From contig NZ_CP063304.1 of the NCBI RefSeq assembly GCF_015159595.1, positions 3,286,001 through 3,350,000 of the forward strand: a stretch of DNA of 64,000 bases, read 5' to 3'. The notes under the pieces are model-generated. The model was not told the origin of the DNA. It searched no databases and saw only the letters and a list, made by a program, of their open reading frames with translations. Shown piece by piece: positions 31,503 through 40,960 of the stretch. How positions within the stretch are numbered: the first letter of the stretch is position 1; each line of letters opens with the position of its first letter. Position numbers and translations under genes: made by a program. The DNA comes from Blautia liquoris. Lineage in GTDB: Bacteria; Bacillota; Clostridia; Lachnospirales; Lachnospiraceae.

Positions 31503-34500
31503 CTATATTTCCATCACATTATCAGTCCAAAGCTCGCACTGTGTCATAACAGTTTGCACAGCGTCTTCCATACCTTCAGGCGGATACTTGTGCTTTTTCA
31601 GAAGTTTTTTGATAAGCATACGCATTTTTGCTCTTGCGGACTCTCGTTTCTGCCAATCAATCGTCTTATTCTTACGGAGGGTATCAGCAAGCTCTTTTGT
31701 GATGGCAATCAGCTCATCATTCTCATAGAAGTCTTTGATTGCCTGCGGTTTTGTCAGAGCGTCGTAGAAAGCAAGTTCATCAGCAGTAAGTCCGAGTTTA
31801 TCGCCCTCTTTCTGTGCGGCTGCAATCTGCTTTGCCAACTTCAGCATTTCTTCAATTACTTCTTCGTTAGTTAGCATACCGTTAAGATATGCATTGATAG
31901 AACGCTGCATAATCTCGCTGAACTTTTCGGATTTAACCACATTTGTTCTACGGTAAACGGACACTTGCTCCGCAATCAGTTTTTTCAGCAACTCTACCGC
32001 AAGGTTCTTTTCTTTCATATTAGCGACTTCTTGGAGAAACTTCGGGTCAAACAGAGAAAACTCCTCTTTGATGTCGGAAAAAAGATTGATAACACCATCG
32101 CTCTTGATACTCTGTTTCAAAAGCTCGTTTATTCTTGCGTTCATTTCCGGCAGAGAAATCTTTTTGCCCACACCGGCATTCGTCAGCCTGAGAACCAGTA
32201 CACGCACAGACTCAAAGAACGCTGCTTCAAATCTGCTGTCCTCATCAACCAAAGAAGAGCAGAGAGACAATGCTTGATGGAGCATAAGGGCTTCTTTTAC
32301 GAAAGAGTCTTTCTCATCATTTTTTTCTCTGCCCATAATAAAGTTGACAGCACCGCTAATTGTTTTTGCTCTTTCAAGGTCTGTTCCGTTTTGGAACTTA
32401 GAGTAATCATATCCGTGGAATTTATCACGGCAAACCGACAGCTTCTCCAAGAACTTCGGATATGCAACCTTTGCAACATCGGTATCGCCGTAGTTCTTTT
32501 TATCACGGGAGGTATAGTCATTCATTGCCTGTTTCAAAGCTGTAGCAATTCCTACATAGTCAACAACAAGTCCGCCTTCTTTATCACGGAACACACGGTT
32601 TACACGGGCGATAGCCTGCATAAGATTATGTCCGGACATAGGTTTGTAAACATACATTGTTGCAAGAGACGGCACATCAAATCCGGTCAGCCACATATCA
32701 ACAACAATTGCAATTTTAAGAGGACTGTTGTTATCCTTAAATTTTTTTGCTAGCTCGTTTTTGTGGTGCTTGTTTCCAATTATTTCACGCCATTCTTCTG
32801 GGTCATTGTTGCCGGAAGTCATAACAACTGCAACCTTTTCTGTCCAAGCAGGACGAAGTTCTAAGATACGCTTGTAAATCTTCATAGCGATAGGGCGAGA
32901 ATAAGCAACAATCATCGCCTTACCGGTCAACAGATTTTCACGGTTGTTTTCGTAATGGTCGAGAATATCGCAGACAAGGGAGTTGATGGTGTTATCGTTG
33001 CCGAGAACAGCTTCCATCTGTCCAAGCTCTCGTTTGCTCTTTTCGATAACCTCATTGTCGGCATTCTCCGCCATAATATCATATTCGGCATCAATCATCT
33101 TCAAGGTCGCTTCGTCAAGATTGAGCTTGATTACACGGCTTTCATAGTAAACAGGACGTGTAGCACCGTCCTCAACAGCTTGTGTCATATCGTAGATGTC
33201 GATATAATCTCCGAATACCTCACGAGTGCTGCGGTCTTTAGAAGAAATAGGTGTACCCGTAAAGCCGATATATGTAGCATTAGGAAGTGTATTACGAATA
33301 ATACGAGCAGTTCCTATTTTAACCTTACCGGTCTTAGCGTCTACTGTTTCGGTAAGTCCATATTGACCTCTGTGTGCTTCATCAGCCATAACTATAATAT
33401 TGTGGCGTTCAGATAACGGCTCGTGAGACTCCTCGAACTTCTGCATTGTGGTAAAGATAATACCGTTTGCTTTTCTGCCATCAAGCAAATTTTTAAGGTT
33501 TTCACGACTTTCTGCGTGCATAGGCTCTTGCCTTAAAAAGTCCTTACACTTTGCAAACTGACCATAAAGCTGGTCGTCTAGGTCGTTTCTGTCGGTAATT
33601 ACAACAATAGTCGGGCTGTCTAATGCTTGCTGTAATAAGTGAGCATAAAATACCATAGAAAGCGATTTTCCGCTCCCTTGCGTGTGCCAGAACACACCAC
33701 CCTTACCATCGGTAACGGTAGCGTGTTTTGTAGATTCGATTGCCTTTCTAACCGCAAAATACTGGTGGTATCCGGCAAGAATTTTGAATGAATTGATACC
33801 CTCGTTAGAAAAGCAGATAAAGTTTTTGATAATATCCAGCAGTCTTTTCTTTTGGAACATACCCTCAAAGAAAGTATCAAACTGGGCATACTGTGTGTTT
33901 TCATAGTCGCCGTCTTTTGTTTTCCACTCCATAAAGCGGTCTTCACCGGAAGTGATCGTACCCGCTTTGGAGGTCAACTGGTCGCTCATAACACAGATAG
34001 CGTTATATACAAACATTGACGGAATTTCCTGCATATAGTTACGAAGCTGTCTGTACGCTTCGGAAGCGTCCGTTTCTTCACGGGAGGGAGATTTCAGCTC
34101 AACCAAAACTACCGGCAAGCCGTTCAAAAAGAGAATTACATCAGGGCGTTTATTGCTATTTTCAATAAATGTCCATTGATTTGCTACAATAAAGGAGTTA
34201 TTGTCGGGATTTTTGTAGTCAACAAGATAGACGATAGAGGAGTGTTCCTCACCGCTGACAAAAAATCTAACAGGAATGCCGTTTTGCAGATAGTCCATAA
34301 AGACAGCATTTTTCTGCACAAGCTCCCCGTTTTCAAAATTTTTGAGCTTGAATAAGGCGTCCTGAATTGCGTCATCAGGCAGTTCTCTATTCAAACGATA
34401 CAGAGAGTCAATTAAAATCTCCTCATATAGTGGACTGTAAAAGTCCCTTTCTATATCGGGACCGTATGCGTACTCGTATCCCAAATCATTTCTGAACAGC

Positions 34501-34547
34501 TCGATTACTGAATTCTCATAATCGGCTTCGGTATATAATCCCGGCAT
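31503..34547 (-). CDS. hsdR: Type I restriction enzyme, endonuclease/translocase subunit HsdR
   Basis: A 1014-residue subunit that translocates and cuts DNA. The N-terminal nuclease domain has RPDVILFLNGLPVVLVELKS (PD-(D/E)xK) near 135. The SF2 helicase core has Walker A (TQGSGKSLSMVFY) near 285, DEAHRGQYG near 385, FTGTPISSKD near 425 and the later QAIARVNRVFRDKEGG. The start at 34547 follows AGGAGA; the frame is open upstream to 34583 but that part overlaps the preceding gene. HsdR lies two genes away from hsdS, with an unknown gene between. Confidence 0.93.
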   Translation of the reverse strand: MPGLYTEADYENSVIELFRNDLGYEYAYGPDIERDFYSPLYEEILIDSLYRLNRELPDDAIQDALFKLKNFENGELVQKNAVFMDYLQNGIPVRFFVSGEEHSSIVYLVDYKNPDNNSFIVANQWTFIENSNKRPDVILFLNGLPVVLVELKSPSREETDASEAYRQLRNYMQEIPSMFVYNAICVMSDQLTSKAGTITSGEDRFMEWKTKDGDYENTQYAQFDTFFEGMFQKKRLLDIIKNFICFSNEGINSFKILAGYHQYFAVRKAIESTKHATVTDGKGGVFWHTQGSGKSLSMVFYAHLLQQALDSPTIVVITDRNDLDDQLYGQFAKCKDFLRQEPMHAESRENLKNLLDGRKANGIIFTTMQKFEESHEPLSERHNIIVMADEAHRGQYGLTETVDAKTGKVKIGTARIIRNTLPNATYIGFTGTPISSKDRSTREVFGDYIDIYDMTQAVEDGATRPVYYESRVIKLNLDEATLKMIDAEYDIMAENADNEVIEKSKRELGQMEAVLGNDNTINSLVCDILDHYENNRENLLTGKAMIVAYSRPIAMKIYKRILELRPAWTEKVAVVMTSGNNDPEEWREIIGNKHHKNELAKKFKDNNSPLKIAIVVDMWLTGFDVPSLATMYVYKPMSGHNLMQAIARVNRVFRDKEGGLVVDYVGIATALKQAMNDYTSRDKKNYGDTDVAKVAYPKFLEKLSVCRDKFHGYDYSKFQNGTDLERAKTISGAVNFIMGREKNDEKDSFVKEALMLHQALSLCSSLVDEDSRFEAAFFESVRVLVLRLTNAGVGKKISLPEMNARINELLKQSIKSDGVINLFSDIKEEFSLFDPKFLQEVANMKEKNLAVELLKKLIAEQVSVYRRTNVVKSEKFSEIMQRSINAYLNGMLTNEEVIEEMLKLAKQIAAAQKEGDKLGLTADELAFYDALTKPQAIKDFYENDELIAITKELADTLRKNKTIDWQKRESARAKMRMLIKKLLKKHKYPPEGMEDAVQTVMTQCELWTDNVMEI

Positions 34548-34564
34548 TTTCGTTTCTCCTTTTT

Positions 34565-35356
34565 TTACAGCTCGGAGCTGCATATTCTTTCTTCGTTATA
34601 CTTAATTAAATTGTCGTAGTTTCCGGTTTTACAGTCAAACATCACAACCTTAGAAAGTTCAAAAATTCCTTGTGATGTTCTAAGTAGTTTATATGGTGCA
34701 TACCAAATCAAGTAATCAATTCCGCTATGCAAAAAGACATTTACGAAGTTTTTGTCCCAAAAGAACAAGTGCGGTTTTCCTGCTATCATTTCGCCTTCGT
34801 GTGCTTCATCCATATTCGGCTTATTATTTTCACATTGAAGATACGCAGAGGACTCATCCATAACAAACAAAACGGTTTTATAACCGATATGGTTGCTTTG
34901 GTAAAGCGGAAGTTTTTTTATGTGTTCAGAAACTACTCGCTCAAAATTTGATTTGTAGAACAAATAGTTATGGTCTTGCTCTGACGAAAGAAGCGTCTTG
35001 GCATTAACTATAAGTTCTGCATTAGAAAATATTTCTTGTATGCCACTTTCTTTAAGTTCTTTATAAAGCTTGCTTTCTCCGGCGTTTGTCGGATTTTGAA
35101 TTTTTCCCTTTTTATCTACAAAAGCGTGGTCGTCAACTCGCATAACATCCATCATCAGCTCGTCTTTTGGCGAATAATAATCAGGTGGCGGGTCAGACTT
35201 ACCGGAACTATTTATCCAATTGTTCCATAAGGCTTCCGTGTGAATTGATAAATAAACAGCTTCAATCGTCTCAGACTGAGTGGCAAACATAACCTCATTG
35301 TCGTTGACTCTCTGAAATTGAGATATTATCTTATCTTCATCATCAAACCTATTCAT
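34565..35356 (-). CDS. Unknown protein between hsdS and hsdR
   Basis: A 263-residue acidic protein of no recognised family. The start at 35356 follows GGAGGGG; the open frame upstream overlaps inverted repeat A and is unlikely to be coding. Some stretches (YKTVLFVMDESSAYLQ near 155, LIWYAPYKLLRT near 220, KVVMFDCKTGNYDN near 235) suggest an alpha/beta fold. It stays in register with the type I operon and may be an accessory or an anti-restriction control factor. Confidence 0.75.
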   Translation of the reverse strand: MNRFDDEDKIISQFQRVNDNEVMFATQSETIEAVYLSIHTEALWNNWINSSGKSDPPPDYYSPKDELMMDVMRVDDHAFVDKKGKIQNPTNAGESKLYKELKESGIQEIFSNAELIVNAKTLLSSEQDHNYLFYKSNFERVVSEHIKKLPLYQSNHIGYKTVLFVMDESSAYLQCENNKPNMDEAHEGEMIAGKPHLFFWDKNFVNVFLHSGIDYLIWYAPYKLLRTSQGIFELSKVVMFDCKTGNYDNLIKYNEERICSSEL

Positions 35357-35375
35357 TTCCACCCCTCCTATCCTT

Positions 35376-35391
35376 ATAAACAATAATTTAG
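35376..35391 (+). repeat. hsdS inversion repeat A
   Basis: ATAAACAATAATTTAG in plus orientation, directly behind the end of the complete downstream hsdS gene. It is identical to copies B, C and D. Recombination with B or D (opposite orientation) would invert the DNA between. Confidence 0.85.
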
Positions 35392-35395
35392 TAGC

Positions 35396-36586
35396 TTAAA
35401 GGTCAATGCCGGAGACATCAAGTTCGCCAGACATAAGTTTGGGTAATAATTTATCACGAGTTTCTGCGAGTTTTTGATTTTCCTTGATGTTATTCTCTAT
35501 TGTGTCGTACATAGGAGATACAATAGAGCAAAAAGCTTGGATAGTTTTCTCATCCGGTACAATAATATCATAAGTCAAAGTAATACTCGGAGTAGCTCGT
35601 TGCCTACTATTTGTTGAACCCGTAGTATGTGAACACAAAAAAGCTGAAAATCCTATACTATCAATAATTGAGTAAATAAAATCTCTATTCAAAGGATTTA
35701 TTGGTTCATATACAATAAACTCAGTTGAACAAATCGGATTATCGGAAATACAGTAAGGTCTCCAAATTCTTTTGGTATCGGGATTGAGCTTTGAAATCAT
35801 TACCGAATTTGATGATAGCCGGTATTTATTGCTCTTAATACCATTAGAAGTTTCAAATACCGGATAACGCTTTTCGTCATAAGCAGGAATACTATAATGC
35901 TCTACTTCAACATTTGGGTTCTTGGCAGGCGAAAATACCTCTGTTGAAATCTTCGCAATAGAGCCAAGCTGCGAGACTTTCCAATCTGAGGGCATAATCC
36001 CATAATTTAGTTCAAAGTCTACAAACCAAGACTTGAAAATAGCCTGCGTTTGTTGCTCTAAATTATTGTTTATTCTCTGATTGTTCTCAACTTTATCATC
36101 AATATTAGCTAACATTTTCGCTACACGCTGTTGCATTTCAATATCCGGTATAGCAACATCAATATTTGCGAAAGTATCCCTTGTAATCGTATCGAATACT
36201 GAACCGTGAGTCATTGCTTTAAGCTTTCTCACACTATGTTTTATCAAGTAATACAAGAAGGTACTATCAATGCCTTCTTTAGCTCTTATACCATAACAAG
36301 ACTGATTAAAAGCCATCGGGAACGGTATCATAGCCAGTTCTCCAACAGTTCCTCTGGCTGAAATGATGATGTCATCTTTTCTGAGTAATTTTGTTGAGCT
36401 GTTATTAAGCCCTTCTTCTGTAATAGTTTTTTCTGTGGAATAGACATATCGGTTTTCATTATTAAAATCCTTAACTGATAACCAGTTAATATTTCCGCCC
36501 CAATACTCTGCTTTAGATGTTTTTGGAGTTCCACCACCGATAAGTTCTACTATATCTATCAGTGAAGTTTTCAACCATTCAGACAT
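35396..36586 (-). CDS. hsdS: Type I restriction specificity subunit HsdS (complete copy)
   Basis: A 396-residue specificity subunit with two target-recognition domains. TRD1 covers about 1-150 (IVELIGGGTPKTSKAEYWGG, DIIISARGTVGELAM). The central conserved helix (ANIDDKVENNQRINNNLEQQ) carries inverted repeat B in its codons. TRD2 is about 215-370, and the tail is LAETRDKLLPKLMSGELDV. The start at 36586 follows AGAGGAAAAG; the longer frame into the recombinase gene is not needed. It lies right behind the recombinase gene and in front of the hsdR part of the operon. Confidence 0.9.
   Translation of the reverse strand: MSEWLKTSLIDIVELIGGGTPKTSKAEYWGGNINWLSVKDFNNENRYVYSTEKTITEEGLNNSSTKLLRKDDIIISARGTVGELAMIPFPMAFNQSCYGIRAKEGIDSTFLYYLIKHSVRKLKAMTHGSVFDTITRDTFANIDVAIPDIEMQQRVAKMLANIDDKVENNQRINNNLEQQTQAIFKSWFVDFELNYGIMPSDWKVSQLGSIAKISTEVFSPAKNPNVEVEHYSIPAYDEKRYPVFETSNGIKSNKYRLSSNSVMISKLNPDTKRIWRPYCISDNPICSTEFIVYEPINPLNRDFIYSIIDSIGFSAFLCSHTTGSTNSRQRATPSITLTYDIIVPDEKTIQAFCSIVSPMYDTIENNIKENQKLAETRDKLLPKLMSGELDVSGIDL
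36058..36073 (-). repeat. hsdS inversion repeat B (inside hsdS central region)
   Basis: Reverse complement of ATAAACAATAATTTAG, encoding the INNNL segment of the central helix of the complete hsdS. Exchange here would swap TRD2 while keeping the reading frame. Confidence 0.85.
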
Positions 36587-36599
36587 AATCTTTTCCTCT

Positions 36600-37589
36600 C
36601 TATCCAATGTATTTTCGGTGTGCAATCTTAACATTGCTCTGTTTAACCATTGCATACTGCAAAGTCGTATCTATCTTTCTATGCCCCAAGAGCTGTTGAA
36701 GCTGCTCAATGGGCATTCCTTTATCTATTGCCATAGTTGCAAGTGTACGCCTGAACTTATGCGGGTGTACCTTGTTAATTCCTAATTGCCTTCCAAATTC
36801 TCTAAGGCGAACCTCAACACCGCCGATTTTCAGCCTTTCGTGTGGCGATTTCAGCGATACAAACAATGCTGGATTATTGTCCGTCCTGCTATCCAAATAG
36901 TTCTGCAAATGTATCTTTGTGCGAGCGTCAAAATAGACCACTCGTTCGTTACTACCTTTACCGAAAACAATACATTCTCTTTCATTGAAATCAATATCAT
37001 TCCGGTTAAGTAGTACCATTTCGCCAACACGCATACCCGTTGAAGCCAGCATATCAATAATCGCCAAGTCTCGAAGTTCCGTGCAGTTATCTCTCATAAG
37101 CTCTAACGCTTCATCGGAGTATGTCTCCTTTATGTTTGTCCCGGTTTTTACTCTGTGTATACGTCTGACCGGGCTTTTCAATATATAATCCTCGTCCTCC
37201 AGCCAAGAGAAGAAACTGGAAAGAATACGGCGAATATTGTCTATCGTTACCTTGCTTGACTTCTTCTTTTCCTGATATTCCGTCAGGTATCCTCTGATGT
37301 CGTCTGTAACTATGTGTTTAACATCTTTTTGAAGTTCACAAAGCATAGCTTCGATAGTCGCCTTATAGTATTTAAGAGATTTCTCGGAGCAGCCCTCAAT
37401 TCGCTTCGCCGATAGGAACAGTTCTACATAGTTCTGCTCCGAGTGTTTCGCTTTGCTTTGATTTTCCGTTACCTCATACTTTGCAAGTGTGTATTTCAAC
37501 ACCTCTTGCAATTTTTCATTTTGTGCGTTGTTCAGGTAGGGCAACATTCCCTGAATAACATCTTTGATTAAATCTTGTTTCACAGTCAA
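36600..37589 (-). CDS. XerC-like tyrosine recombinase of the hsdS inversion locus
   Basis: A 329-residue recombinase with a SAM-like N-terminal domain (about 45-140) and a catalytic domain containing the arginine in STGMRVGEMVLLNR, the HKFRRT motif, LLGHRKID and the tyrosine in TTLQYAMV. Recombinases of this type sit in phase-variable type I loci and flip hsdS segments. It lies between the two hsdS regions, and its own direction is opposite to the inverted cassette. It is distinct in sequence from the ICE integrase. Confidence 0.9.
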   Translation of the reverse strand: MTVKQDLIKDVIQGMLPYLNNAQNEKLQEVLKYTLAKYEVTENQSKAKHSEQNYVELFLSAKRIEGCSEKSLKYYKATIEAMLCELQKDVKHIVTDDIRGYLTEYQEKKKSSKVTIDNIRRILSSFFSWLEDEDYILKSPVRRIHRVKTGTNIKETYSDEALELMRDNCTELRDLAIIDMLASTGMRVGEMVLLNRNDIDFNERECIVFGKGSNERVVYFDARTKIHLQNYLDSRTDNNPALFVSLKSPHERLKIGGVEVRLREFGRQLGINKVHPHKFRRTLATMAIDKGMPIEQLQQLLGHRKIDTTLQYAMVKQSNVKIAHRKYIG

Positions 37590-37667
37590 TTCTCCTTTGA
37601 AATATTCTTAGAGAACGACTATGGGGCGGAAGTCCCCCGAAATTAACTCCCGCCACCCACGGAAGTT

Positions 37668-38339
37668 ATGGGATATGTTATAAACAATAATTTAGAGCAG
37701 CAAGCTCAGGCTGTGTATTATAAGATGTTTTCTGAGGTAAACACTGTACCAGTCGAATTATCAAGCATTATTGATGTTAGAGATGGCACTCACGACTCGC
37801 CTAAAGCACAAGCAACGGGATACTATCTTATTACTTCAAAACATCTTTTACCATTTGGTGTTGACAAAGCTTCAGCAAACCACATATCCAAGGCTGATTT
37901 CGATAAAATCAATGAACGTAGCCTTGTTGAAACACAAGATATATTGATGAGTATGATAGGGACTATTGGTTTAATATCTTATATTCCATATGAAACTGTT
38001 GACTTTGCCATAAAAAATGTGGCATTGTTCAAAACCTCTCATACACCTGAACTCGCATATTATTTTCTTTGCTACCTTAAAAGTGAGAAGACATTACAAC
38101 ATATTGGGAAATGTCTTGCGGGTAGCACTCAAAAATATATCAGTTTAGGTGAATTACGCAAAATGCCTATATATTCGCCAACAACCAATGAAATACGAGA
38201 GTTTAACTGCCTTGTAAAGCCAATGTTTGAGAAAATTGTATCTCGCACCTACGAAAATGCTCTGCTTGCAGAAATGCGTGATTCACTATTGCCAAAACTT
38301 ATGTCCGGCGAATTGGATGTCTCCAAAATTGACATCTAA
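37668..38339 (+). pseudogene. hsdS: Silent inverted hsdS cassette (central helix, TRD2 and C-terminus)
   Basis: This frame lies opposite to the rest of the locus and lacks a start of its own; the ATG at 37668 is incidental. It begins at repeat C (INNNLEQQAQAVYYKMF), carries one TRD (IIDVRDGTHDSP, DILMSMIGTIGLIS) and ends in the HsdS tail LAEMRDSLLPKLMSGELDV. Inversion between repeats C and D would fuse it in frame to the TRD1 half at 38806, giving a full HsdS of about 375 residues. Convergent stops overlap at 38336-38339. Confidence 0.85.
37680..37695 (+). repeat. hsdS inversion repeat C
   Basis: ATAAACAATAATTTAG in plus orientation at the start of the silent cassette, within the INNNL codons. 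Inverted relative to D, only 650 bp away. Confidence 0.85.
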
Positions 38340-38806
38340 GCCGCTAAATTATTGTTTATGGCATTATTGAGTGCAATTTTTTCATCTATCGGATTAAGGC
38401 AAGAAAGTATTGTTTCTTGCTCTACCAATGACGGAATATCAAATTCAAGTCTATTAAGAGTTTCAGTTCTCAAGCTTGGAATTGTTGTCCCCTCATTATA
38501 GTTATTTAAGTCAATAAGCGACATAACATAATAAAGATACTTAGGAAGTACAATATCCGTATTTACGATGGTGTAGAAAAGCGTGTCAACTGTCCAAAAC
38601 GGATGCTCTACATACTTAACTTTTCCTATTGTGCCTTTTCTTCCAATCAATACAGAAGGTTTATCATAAAGAGCGGTTGTCGCATACCCCATCAGTCCAC
38701 CAGTACCATAGATAGGAATGTTTCCACTTTCTGAAAGAACTTTTTTTTGATTCTTTCCGTATTTAATAGTTGCCAAGTCGGAAAGAGCGTATCTATTAAA
38801 TTTCAT
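38336..38806 (-). CDS. hsdS: HsdS N-terminal half (TRD1 only) coupled to hsdM
   Basis: A 156-residue half subunit: TRD1 (LSDLATIKYGKNQKKVLSES, VLIGRKGTIGKVKYVE) and the first part of the central helix (NPIDEKIALNNAINNNL), then a stop (AA-stop) directly after repeat D. The ATG at 38806 overlaps the end of hsdM. In the present orientation it would yield a one-TRD protein. Some half-HsdS proteins dimerise to read symmetric sites, but here the matching second half lies inverted next door, so this is most likely one phase of a switch. Confidence 0.88.
   Translation of the reverse strand: MKFNRYALSDLATIKYGKNQKKVLSESGNIPIYGTGGLMGYATTALYDKPSVLIGRKGTIGKVKYVEHPFWTVDTLFYTIVNTDIVLPKYLYYVMSLIDLNNYNEGTTIPSLRTETLNRLEFDIPSLVEQETILSCLNPIDEKIALNNAINNNLAA
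38344..38359 (-). repeat. hsdS inversion repeat D (end of the expressed half gene)
   Basis: Reverse complement of ATAAACAATAATTTAG, at the 3' end of the TRD1 half gene. Partner of C (and of A) for inversion. Confidence 0.85.
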
Positions 38807-40301
38807 ATCCAATCGCCCCCAGTTTCTTACGTATTTCGTCCTCCAGTTCGTGAGACTTTGCAAACATCTCCGATAATTCAGAAGTAAGACGGGTCATCTT
38901 TTCTTCAAACGGTTCTCCGTCATCCTCAACTTCTTCAATACCGACATATCTGCCCGGTGTCAAAATGAAGTCCTGCTTTTCGATTTCCTGAAGGTCGACA
39001 ACAGCACAGAAACCTTTTACATCTTCGAGAGTGCCATCTTGAAACGCCGTAAATGTATCTGCCAACTTTTGAATATCATCATCGGTAAAATCTCTGTGCT
39101 TACGGTCAACCATATAACCCATTTTGCGGGCGTCGATAAAGAGGGTTTTGCCTTTTTGCTTTTTGTTCTTGGTAATAAACCAAAGCGTAACAGGAATGGT
39201 AACGCTGTAAAAGAGCTGAGTCGGCAGAGCGACGATGCCTTCCACAAGGTCAGCCTGAATAATGTTCTTTCTGATTTCTCCCTCGCCGCTGGACTGAGAG
39301 GACAACGCACCGTTAGCAAGTACAAGACCGATTTTCCCATTCGGTGCAAGGTGGTGTATCATATGCTGAATCCACGCATAGTTGGCATTGCCGGCAGGCG
39401 GTGTTCCGTATTTCCAACGAACATCTTCTTTGAGCTTTTCCTGTCCCCAGTTGGAAAGATTGAAAGGCGGATTTGCCATAATGAAATCTGCTTTCAGTGT
39501 TTTATGTAAGTCATTGAAGAATGTATCTGCTTGATATGCACCGAAGTCAGCATCAATGCCACGAATAGCCATATTCATTTTAGCCATTTTCCAAGTGTCA
39601 GCATTGGACTCCTGACCGTAAACGGCGATTTCTCCACGCTTGCCGCTGTGTGCCTGAATGAACTTCGCACTCTGTACGAACATACCGCCCGAACCACAGC
39701 AAGGGTCATATATACGACAGTTCTTAAACGGCTTTAAGATAGCAACGATTGTTTTAACAATACTTGCCGGGGTATAGAACTCGCCACCCTTAACACCTTC
39801 GTAAGCGGCGAACTGCTGAATACAATACTCGTAAGTTCTGCCGAGAAGGTCTTTGCTTTCCTCTGTGTCGCCCATATCCATATTAGTGAACAAGTCAACA
39901 ACATCACCCAAAACACGCTTGTCCAAATCAGGGCTGGCATAGTTTTTAGGAAGTACATTTTTAAGGGTAGTGTTTTCCTTTTCAATGGCTCTCATTGCTT
40001 CATCAATGACAGTTCCAATTTCAGGGGTATGCGCCACAGAAGCAATCTTGCTCCAACGAGCGTCCTCCGGTACGAAGAAGATGTTGTCCTCTGCGTATGC
40101 GTCCTTATCATCTTCAAAACCGTCGCCCTCATCAACAAGCTGCTGATAGCGTTTTTCAAAAGCACTTGAAATATAACGCAGGAAAATAAGACCTACGATA
40201 ACCTTTCTATATTCTGCTGCGGGAATATGTCCCCAAAGGACACACGCTGCGTCCCAAATCTGTTTTTCAAATCCGATATTTGCATTATTACTCGATGCCA
40301 T
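38796..40301 (-). CDS. hsdM: Type I DNA methyltransferase subunit HsdM
   Basis: A 501-residue N6-adenine methyltransferase with an N-terminal helical domain (ANIGFEKQIWDAACVLWGHI), SAM motif IYDPCCGSGGMFVQS near 200 and the catalytic NPPF in ADFIMANPPFNLS near 285. The ATG at 40301 is 8 bases after AGGAGG, so I prefer it to the ATG at 40307. It is the first gene of the restriction operon, and its end overlaps the TRD1-only hsdS. Confidence 0.93.
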   Translation of the reverse strand: MASSNNANIGFEKQIWDAACVLWGHIPAAEYRKVIVGLIFLRYISSAFEKRYQQLVDEGDGFEDDKDAYAEDNIFFVPEDARWSKIASVAHTPEIGTVIDEAMRAIEKENTTLKNVLPKNYASPDLDKRVLGDVVDLFTNMDMGDTEESKDLLGRTYEYCIQQFAAYEGVKGGEFYTPASIVKTIVAILKPFKNCRIYDPCCGSGGMFVQSAKFIQAHSGKRGEIAVYGQESNADTWKMAKMNMAIRGIDADFGAYQADTFFNDLHKTLKADFIMANPPFNLSNWGQEKLKEDVRWKYGTPPAGNANYAWIQHMIHHLAPNGKIGLVLANGALSSQSSGEGEIRKNIIQADLVEGIVALPTQLFYSVTIPVTLWFITKNKKQKGKTLFIDARKMGYMVDRKHRDFTDDDIQKLADTFTAFQDGTLEDVKGFCAVVDLQEIEKQDFILTPGRYVGIEEVEDDGEPFEEKMTRLTSELSEMFAKSHELEDEIRKKLGAIGYEI

Positions 40302-40351
40302 TAACATATCCTCCTATAAAATCAAGTAAACCATAATACATAACTTTTTTA

Positions 40352-40558
40352 TTACTCATCTAAAATAACTTCGCATATATCTCCGATGTCACAGTGAAAT
40401 ACCTGACATATCCTCATCAATACTTCAAGAGATACTGGCTCATTCTTATTTATCTTCGTTGCAGCGTATGATGTGATTTCGGCTGCACGCATTAAATCCT
40501 GTCTTTTCATTTGATTGTCAATCATAAGTTTTTGAAGTTTGTTATAGCATATCTTCAT
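40352..40558 (-). CDS. Small XRE-family regulator upstream of hsdM
   Basis: A 68-residue Cro/CI-type helix-turn-helix protein (LQKLMIDNQMKRQDLMRAAE, SLEVLMRICQVFHCDIGDI). These one-domain YozG-like proteins often act as controllers of neighbouring genes; the restriction operon begins 50 bases downstream. The start at 40558 follows GAGGTG by 5 bases. Confidence 0.75.
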   Translation of the reverse strand: MKICYNKLQKLMIDNQMKRQDLMRAAEITSYAATKINKNEPVSLEVLMRICQVFHCDIGDICEVILDE

Positions 40559-40744
40559 CAGTAACACCTCTTCATCTTATAATTCTTCTTCGTTACAGTT
40601 AACCATTTAATATTATATATTAAATTTTCAGGCATTTCAAGATTTCGGACAGAAATGTAACCTTTCAGACACTAAGGTGTCACTTTTTACAAACACCTAA
40701 TACAACTCTTTTAAAGAATAATAAAAAAGAGATGCCGAAGCACC

Positions 40745-40960
40745 TCAATTATACATTCTATTATTAACATTCAATGCAATCATTGCTATGACCTTTTCTA
40801 TCGGCGGCTCTTTTCCGTCCGGTGCAACTGCTTTCCAAAAAGCGATTGCTTCCGGTTCAGCACTTTTCATTGCTTCCCGAATGGCAAACTGCATTTCCTC
40901 TTTTACTGCTTTTTCGGTTGTTCCATTTTCTTTCGCTATTTGTCTGAAAATGTCGTTCAC
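40745..40960 (-). CDS. Small protein resembling the Spo0A C-terminal domain
   Basis: A 71-residue protein with IFRQIAKENGTTEKAVKEEM and IREAMKS, a pattern like the DNA-recognition helix region of Spo0A-type domains found in short ICE proteins. It is too short for certainty. A gap of about 180 bases downstream (40568-40744) has no other gene. Confidence 0.5.
   Translation of the reverse strand: MNDIFRQIAKENGTTEKAVKEEMQFAIREAMKSAEPEAIAFWKAVAPDGKEPPIEKVIAMIALNVNNRMYN

Noticed and set aside
31965-32753. 262-codon plus-strand frame opposite hsdR
   Set aside because: Antisense shadow of the helicase domain; no ribosome site or recognisable domain.
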